Shown piece by piece: positions 58,226-64,000 of a stretch of DNA of 64,000 nt. The stretch is from the NCBI RefSeq assembly GCF_025780055.1, contig NZ_JAOXHJ010000001.1, positions 1 to 64,000 of the forward strand. The letters run 5' to 3'. Made by a program: the position numbers and the translations under genes. How positions within the stretch are numbered: position 1 is the first letter of the stretch; every line of letters begins with the position of its first letter. The notes under the pieces were generated by a model. That model made no database searches and had not been told where the DNA came from. It saw only the letters and a program-made list of their open reading frames with translations. Source of the stretch: Ureaplasma zalophigenitalium (GTDB lineage Bacteria > Bacillota_I > Bacilli_A > Mycoplasmatales > Mycoplasmoidaceae).

Positions 58226-58982
58226 TAAGCACATTTTGGAAATTAGAAAATTTCTAAAAAAAATACATATTGAGCCCAAAAAACTTAGCATTTATATCGA
58301 AGCTTTGACGCACAAAACTTATGCTAATGAAAATAATTTAGATTACAATTACCAACGATTGGAATTCCTTGGTGATGCATGCATTCAATGGATTGTTACC
58401 AATTTTGTTTTCGCACAAACAGAAAAACACTCTAATAAAAAATTAAACGAAGGTGAAATGACCAGAATTCGTTCGAAACTTGTTTGTTCAGCTACGCTTT
58501 CACAAGCCGCTCAATTAATTGGTTTAAACAATTTAATTATTTTTGGAAATGGGGCAGAATTTAATAGTCAAGTTAGTACAAAAAAAGCTAACATGGATAA
58601 AATATACGAAGATGTATTTGAGGCTTTTATTGGTGCTGTAACTCAAGACCAAGGAATTAAAAAAGCACAACGAATTATAGATGCGACATTAATTCATTTT
58701 TATAAAGAAGGTCAAATCAATTCTCTTAAAGACTATAAAACAATTTTTCAAGAAATTGTTCAAAAAAATTCGTTGAGTACAATTAGTTATGCATATGAAG
58801 AGTTATCCCACAATCTAAAACAAGTAACATTATATTGAAATGGTAGTAAATATGGTGTTGGTTATGGTCCTAATCGGAAGGATGCAGAACAAGATGCTGC
58901 GGCCAATGCACTAGCCAAATTATCTGGTAGTGAATACGAAGCACACACAAATAAATTAAATAAAAATACAAAAAGTAAATAA
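58206..58982 (+). CDS. rnc: Ribonuclease III
   Basis: 258 aa. Cuts double-stranded RNA, mainly rRNA precursors. The signature YQRLEFLGDACIQW and a second acidic patch DKIYEDVFEAFIGA form the catalytic site; a dsRNA-binding domain (res ~165-240) ends in KDAEQDAAANALAKL. A Trp TGA joins the two parts. plsX-rnc order is widespread in Firmicutes, where fab genes lie between them. Confidence 0.95.
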
Positions 58983-58991
58983 AAACAAGGT

Positions 58992-59022
58992 AATACAGTA
59001 TTTACAAAACTGTATTTTTTCT
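58992..59022 (+). terminator. Terminator of fakA-plsX-rnc
   Basis: Stem AATACAGT/ACTGTATT followed by TTTTTT. Confidence 0.85.
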
Positions 59023-59113
59023 TTATAATATTATAGTTTATACCTTTACTTTGTTAAACCCTCTCCATGTTTGGCATTGTAAACGGCTTATTTTATTTTA
59101 CAAGGAGAAAATC

Positions 59114-59383
59114 ATGGCAGTTAGTAAGAAAACAAAACAAGAACTAGCAGTTCAATTCGGTGGATCAGCAACAAATACTGGTAAAACCGAAGTACAAATT
59201 GCAATTCTGACAGCTGAAATTTCATCATTAACAACTCACTTAGTTGCTAATAAAAAAGATAAGATTTCAAAACGTGGACTATACAAAAAAGTTGCTCACC
59301 GTAAACGTTTATTATCATACCTACAACGTAAAGACATTAACGCTTACCGTGAATTACTAAAACAACTTAATTTACGTGGATAA
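59114..59383 (+). CDS. rpsO: 30S ribosomal protein S15
   Basis: 89 aa, the standard length, starting [11 protein letters not shown] at the ATG behind AAGGAG. Core motif [14 protein letters not shown] and [13 protein letters not shown] binds 16S rRNA. Single-gene unit between two terminators; the ~90-nt leader could hold an autoregulatory site but I see no clear pseudoknot. Confidence 0.97.
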   Translation: MAVSKKTKQELAVQFGGSATNTGKTEVQIAILTAEISSLTTHLVANKKDKISKRGLYKKVAHRKRLLSYLQRKDINAYRELLKQLNLRG

Positions 59384-59391
59384 TTTATCCG

Positions 59392-59424
59392 ATACATTCT
59401 CTACGAAAGAGAATGTATTTTTTA
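59392..59424 (+). terminator. Terminator of rpsO
   Basis: Perfect stem ATACATTCTC/GAGAATGTAT with a T run. Confidence 0.92.
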
Positions 59425-59490
59425 TATAATAATAATATACACCCATTTTATTATGGGTTGTTTTTATTAAACAAACAAGAAAGGTATTTT

Positions 59491-60972
59491 ATGGAAAGAA
59501 AACTTAGTGATCAAGAAATAATTAGACGTGAAAAACTAGCGCGCTTACAAGAAGGAAAACAAGATCCCTTTGCTATTACAAAGGTGAAGAGAACTCATGA
59601 TTCAGCACAATTTACTGATAGCTTTAACCATTTTACAAAAGAAGAATTACATGAACAAAAAACGCCAGTAATTGTCATGGCAGGTCGTTTGATGAATACA
59701 CGACGAACATTTGGTATCGTTGCTGATTTTGCTGGAAAATTTCAAATTTATATTAATAAAAAAGAAGTTGATCCAGAGATTTTTGAAGTTTTCAACACAT
59801 TAGACATTGGAGATTTCGTTGAAGTACATGGATCAGCAATGAAAACTAACACTCAAGAGCTAACACTAAATGTTTCTAAAATAGTACTAATCAGCAAATG
59901 TTTAAATGTTTTGCCAGAAAAATACCATGGTTTAGTGGATGAAGAGATCAAAGCGCGTCACAGATATCTGGATTTAATTATGAATGATGAGTCAAAAAAA
60001 ACCTTTGTTATGCGTTCAAAGATTATTCAATCAATTCGTAATTTTTTAGATTCTGATGGTTATTTTGAAGTTGAAACACCCGTTTTAAACGATGTTTTAG
60101 GTGGAGCCGCAGCCAAACCTTTCATTACTTTTCATAATACCTTGTCTAAGAATTATTATTTAAGAATAGCTACTGAAATAGCATTAAAAAAATGTATTGT
60201 TGGTGGTTTCGAAAAAGTTTATGAAATTGGTCGAATTTTTAGAAACGAAGGGATGGACAGCACACACAACCCTGAATTCACTTCCCTAGAACTTTATGCG
60301 GCTTATGAAGATTTAGATTACATTATGGATTTAACCGAAAAATTAATCAAACACCTTGTTAAAACGTTGAAGATCGAAAGTGTTTTCTTCCGAGGTTTTA
60401 ATATTGATTTAAACCAACCTTTCAAAAAACGCCACATGGTTGATTTAATCAAAGAATATGTTGGGATTGATTTTTATCAAGTTAAAAATGATCAAGAAGC
60501 TTTAGATTTAGCTGACAAACATGAAGTAAAATATGAAAAACACCAAAAAACATATGGTCACATTATTAATTTATTTTTTGAAAAATTCGTAGAAGAAAAA
60601 CTGATTCAGCCGACTTTTGTCTACGGACACCCTCTTGATGTTTCACCTTTAACAAAAAAATGTGTGAATGATCCACGTTTTACAGAACGTTTTGAGTTGT
60701 TTATTGGACAAAAAGAATTTGCTAATGCCTATGCTGAGTTAAACGATCCAATAGATCAAAGAACACGTTTTATGAAACAAATTGCCGAAAAAAATTTAGG
60801 TAATGATGAAGCTAACGAATTAGACGAAGAATTTTTATATGCTCTAGAATATGGTATGCCACCAACAGGAGGTTTAGGAATTGGTATTGATCGATTGATT
60901 ATGTTATTAACTCAGAATGACTCAATTCGTAATGTGTTATTATTTCCGCACATGAAGGATCGCAATAACTAG
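59491..60972 (+). CDS. lysS: Lysyl-tRNA synthetase, class II
   Basis: 493 aa. OB-fold anticodon domain (about 60-160) then the class II core: motif 2 FRNEGMDSTHNPEFTSLE and motif 3 GLGIGIDRLIMLL. ATG at 59491 after AAAGG; an earlier in-frame start would read through the rpsO terminator region and is rejected. First gene of a plus-strand run to the window end. Confidence 0.97.
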   Translation: MERKLSDQEIIRREKLARLQEGKQDPFAITKVKRTHDSAQFTDSFNHFTKEELHEQKTPVIVMAGRLMNTRRTFGIVADFAGKFQIYINKKEVDPEIFEVFNTLDIGDFVEVHGSAMKTNTQELTLNVSKIVLISKCLNVLPEKYHGLVDEEIKARHRYLDLIMNDESKKTFVMRSKIIQSIRNFLDSDGYFEVETPVLNDVLGGAAAKPFITFHNTLSKNYYLRIATEIALKKCIVGGFEKVYEIGRIFRNEGMDSTHNPEFTSLELYAAYEDLDYIMDLTEKLIKHLVKTLKIESVFFRGFNIDLNQPFKKRHMVDLIKEYVGIDFYQVKNDQEALDLADKHEVKYEKHQKTYGHIINLFFEKFVEEKLIQPTFVYGHPLDVSPLTKKCVNDPRFTERFELFIGQKEFANAYAELNDPIDQRTRFMKQIAEKNLGNDEANELDEEFLYALEYGMPPTGGLGIGIDRLIMLLTQNDSIRNVLLFPHMKDRNN

Positions 60973-60980
60973 GTATTATT

Positions 60981-61826
60981 ATGGAACTAATTAAAACAAA
61001 TACTTTGAATTATTTTTATAATCCAGCCGTTGATCCTGCAACTTCAAAAGGTAAAATTATTTTTATACACGGATATAACGCCAGTCCTCATTACTTTTTT
61101 TTAGTCGATAAATATTTTCAAAATTATGACTGTTATTATCTTGGTTTACCAGGACACGGTCTAACCTCTTCACAAATACTAACAAAAGTATCCATTTTAG
61201 AGATGGCAAAATGTGTCGTAGATTTTATAAATGAATTAAAAATTGAAGAATTCTATTTAATCGGTCACTCTTTGGGAGGGGCAATTAGTTGTCTAGTAAA
61301 CCAAATGATTCCAACACGAATTAAGAAGTTAGTTCTCGCAAATAGTTATTACGAAGGTTTTAATAAATATCTTTTTAATTTAATTTATTTATTTCCTTAT
61401 TTTTTAAAAAATAACCCAGCTAAAACCGTTGAATTGTTGTATTATGATTTTCGAAATAATTCAAATATAAATCCTGTGACACGATTCGAAAAACAAAGTC
61501 GGTTATTTTACGAAAAACCAGGTTTTTTAAAAAAACTAATGTTAAACACAGCCTTCTCGTTTAAGACACGAATGATGTTAAATAAAGCTCAAGCGAACTT
61601 ATTGAATACGCCAACACTTTTAATTTATGGAGATGCCGACAAAATCATCGACCCTCATGGCAGTTACCGTAAATTTAACCGCCCGAAAAATAAAATTTAC
61701 CAAATCCATTTTGATGAGAGTGGACATTTACCTCATGTCGAACAACCGAGTGCTTTTGCAAAAAAAATCATTTGTTTTTTTGAACATAATGATTTTGACG
61801 AAACTGATATCGAGTGTGATCATTAA
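60981..61826 (+). CDS. Alpha/beta hydrolase
   Basis: 281 aa. Oxyanion segment IFIHGYNASP, nucleophile elbow LIGHSLGGAI (Ser97), acid in IYGDADKIID and His in DESGHLPHVEQP complete the triad. No signal peptide. An esterase, lipase-like or peptidase-like enzyme; the substrate cannot be read. Follows lysS by 8 bp and shares TAATG with tmk. Confidence 0.87.
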   Translation: MELIKTNTLNYFYNPAVDPATSKGKIIFIHGYNASPHYFFLVDKYFQNYDCYYLGLPGHGLTSSQILTKVSILEMAKCVVDFINELKIEEFYLIGHSLGGAISCLVNQMIPTRIKKLVLANSYYEGFNKYLFNLIYLFPYFLKNNPAKTVELLYYDFRNNSNINPVTRFEKQSRLFYEKPGFLKKLMLNTAFSFKTRMMLNKAQANLLNTPTLLIYGDADKIIDPHGSYRKFNRPKNKIYQIHFDESGHLPHVEQPSAFAKKIICFFEHNDFDETDIECDH

Positions 61827-62491
61827 TGCAAAAAATTAAACCACAACCCTTATTTATAGTATTTGAAGGTATAGATGGTGCCGGAAAGACAACTATTATA
61901 GAACGTTTAAAAAATCAACTTATAAACGAAGAGTTAATCGATAATTTTATTTTTACTCGCGAACCAGGTGGTTACAACAACCAAGCGTGTGAAACTATCC
62001 GTGCATTTACTCACCAAAATTTACCTTTTTTTGATAATTTGACTTTAGCGTACTTATATGCAGCCAGCCGTAATGAACACTTATTAAAAACAATTAAACC
62101 AGCTCTAGCACAACAAAAAATTATTATTTGCGATCGTTTTGTGCACTCTTCGCTAGTTTATCAATCAGATGAACAAACAAGTATGCAAAAAGTGTACGAT
62201 GTGAACAAAATAACCATTAACGACTTCCAAGTTGATTATATTTTTTATTTTAAAGTTGATGCTAAAAAAGCGATGCAACGGATCGCGTTAGGTAATCAAA
62301 AAAATCGTGAATCTAACTTTTATGATCAACAAAAGAGAGATTTCTATGACTCTTTAATCCAAAAATACGATTTAGCGTTTGAACATCACTATCAACCTAA
62401 AAACAAATACATTATCATTGATGCAAATAAAAATATTGATGATGTTTATGAAGCAACTTACAAACAATTAAAGGCAATTTTGAAGGCTTAA
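61826..62491 (+). CDS. tmk: Thymidylate kinase
   Basis: 221 aa. Phosphorylates dTMP to dTDP. P-loop FEGIDGAGKTT, TREPGG, and the CDRFVHSSLVYQ block (DR(Y/F) motif). tmk-holB is a common pair. Confidence 0.96.
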   Translation: MQKIKPQPLFIVFEGIDGAGKTTIIERLKNQLINEELIDNFIFTREPGGYNNQACETIRAFTHQNLPFFDNLTLAYLYAASRNEHLLKTIKPALAQQKIIICDRFVHSSLVYQSDEQTSMQKVYDVNKITINDFQVDYIFYFKVDAKKAMQRIALGNQKNRESNFYDQQKRDFYDSLIQKYDLAFEHHYQPKNKYIIIDANKNIDDVYEATYKQLKAILKA

Positions 62492-62492
62492 T

Positions 62493-63227
62493 ATGCACCA
62501 CGCAAACTTACTTATTATTAATCCTCAAGTGGATTATTTAAAAGCAATCAAAAAAATGATTATTAATTTTTGAAAAAATAGAAACATTAGTGATCTTAAT
62601 CAATATATAAAGAAAATAGAACAAAACAATTACGCGGATTTGTTAATTTATGACGGATCTAAAATGAAAAAACAAGATAGTTTAGAACTACAAAACCGCT
62701 GTATAAACCAAGCTCTAGAAGCTTTAAATGATAAATTCTATATTATCGTTAATATTCATCAAACATCAAATGTTGTTTGCAATTCGCTTTTAAAATTTAT
62801 TGAGCAACCACCCGCAGATACTTATGGTTTTTTTATTACAAATCAATTAAATGCAGTTTTACCAACCATTGCTAGTCGTTGTAGTGTGCAAAATATCAAA
62901 AACAATGTAAACGCTTTCGCAGACCCTAAATTACTAAGTGTTTTTAAAGATTATCTGTTATATGAAACATATAGTCAAAATAAATATATTGATCTGTTTG
63001 AGGATTGATTACAAAAAATCAAAGATCCTAATCAATTCCAATTTTTAAAACAAGAATTCAAAGACCAAACAAACGAAGTACTATATTATTTTCTACGGTA
63101 TTGCTTTTATTTTTTAGATTTAAAAATGCCTGCAAAAAACGAATTATACAAATGAATTAGCATGTATCATAATTTAAATTTTAACAAAACAAGCTTACTA
63201 GCTTTATTAATCCACTTATTTTACTAA
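62493..63227 (+). CDS. holB: DNA polymerase III delta' subunit-like protein
   Basis: 244 aa, shorter than most HolB (~300). The AAA-type SNSLLKFIEQPP and TIASRCSVQ (Ser-Arg-Cys sensor) segments are diagnostic; no Walker A, as expected of delta'. Part of the clamp loader that places DnaN on DNA. Three Trp TGA. ATG starts 1 bp after the tmk stop. Confidence 0.85.
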
Positions 63228-63250
63228 CAGAAACCGAAAGGAATTATTAT

Positions 63251-64000
63251 ATGTTTTCAACGATTGTAGCCCTAGCCACAGCTAATTTGAATGCTGCGAT
63301 CCACATTATTCGGATTTCAGGATCACAAGCTTTCGAAATCATTAATAAGGTTTTAAATAAAAAGGTGCCATATATTGGCAACCGCATTTTCTATCGCTAT
63401 ATTCAGGATGAACAGAAAACATATGATGAAGTATTAATTAACACTTTTACTCACCCGCATAGTTTTACAGGTGAAGATAGTATCGAAATCAATTGTCATG
63501 GTGGTGTATTAGTGGCTCACATGATCATTGAATTATTGATTAAAAACGGTTGTGAATATGCTCAACGTGGTGAATTTTCACGACGAGCATTAATGCATAA
63601 AAAAATGGATTTAACAAAAGTTGAAGCCATTAACAATTTAATTCATGCTCAAAATGAAATCGCAATCAACGCTAATATTAATGCATTAAAAGGTTGAGTT
63701 GGAGATGATTTAAAAAAGATTCGTAAGGAATTATTTGAGATTATCGGGCAAATGCAAGTAAATATTGATTATCCAGAATATGACGACGTTCCCGAAATCG
63801 ATGAACAAACATTGATTGACAAACTGTTGTATATAAATAATGGTTTAAATGAATTACTAGAGCGATCGAGTCGCTATATGCCGATTAATGACGGAATTAA
63901 AGTGTTAATTATTGGGCAACCAAATGTTGGTAAATCCACATTATTAAACGCTCTTGCTAACGAAGAGAAAGCTATAGTAACCAATATTCCAGGAACGACG
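63251..64000 (+). CDS. mnmE: tRNA modification GTPase MnmE, N-terminal part
   Basis: First 250 codons only; the gene runs out of the window. N-terminal folate-binding domain ([51 protein letters not shown]), then the G domain with Walker [15 protein letters not shown] and IPGTT at the edge. With MnmG it modifies U34 of wobble tRNAs, the base MnmA thiolates. One Trp TGA at 63696. Confidence 0.97.

Overview
The window reads as a 64-kb piece of a small, AT-rich mollicute chromosome. In-frame TGA codons fall where tryptophan is expected in almost every long gene (GyrA, SmpB, DnaK, L28, LysS-type enzymes), so genetic code 4 applies. All gene ends given here were worked out with TGA = Trp; read with the standard code, most genes look falsely broken. 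Lipoproteins with N-terminal lipobox cysteines, a wall-less gene set, and blocks such as trpS/spx/nadK/EIIB-like, uvrB-secA and cysS-rlmB match the Mycoplasma pneumoniae/Ureaplasma side of the mollicutes. A FecCD permease pair (Ureaplasma is reported to carry several iron-transport paralogues) leans towards Ureaplasma or a relative, but the species is not settled.

Layout. 1-2.8 kb (minus): the 5' end of 16S rRNA with a near-consensus promoter, then a pseudouridine synthase, a DEDDh exonuclease and a SUFU-like protein. 2.9-8.3 kb (minus): the spermidine/putrescine transporter potABCD. 8.5-13.7 kb: a repeat-containing lipoprotein, a FecCD permease pair with no ATPase beside it, and a large lipoprotein that may be its binding protein. 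13.7-16.5 kb: secG, rnr and a tRNA-Ile/tRNA-Ala pair. 16.5-20.5 kb: a heterodimeric ABC exporter and smpB. 20.5-26.5 kb: gyrA, gyrB, an S4 protein and dnaN, all on the minus strand and facing away from a gene-free region (26549-27142).

That region looks like oriC. It holds about a dozen copies of a DnaA-box-like 9-mer whose best form is TTATCGACA (one base from TTATCCACA), beside an AT-rich tract. dnaA itself is not next to it; pth and tilS occupy the far side.

27-46 kb is housekeeping: tRNA and rRNA modification (tilS, mnmA, rlmB, rlmH), cysS, trpS, dnaK with a half-degenerate CIRCE operator, RNase J, two Cof-type HAD phosphatases, nadK, an Spx-like protein without CXXC, an EIIB-like protein without its cysteine, and several small unknown genes. 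46-52 kb: a trigger-factor-tail-like protein, uvrB, secA and a lone ABC ATPase. 52-64 kb (mostly plus): tyrS, SRP RNA, upp, rpiB, rpmB, the fakA-plsX-rnc lipid/RNA block, rpsO, lysS, an alpha/beta hydrolase, tmk, holB and the start of mnmE. No insertion sequences, prophage or CRISPR arrays were seen. Genes are tightly packed, with many short overlaps and strong intrinsic terminators.
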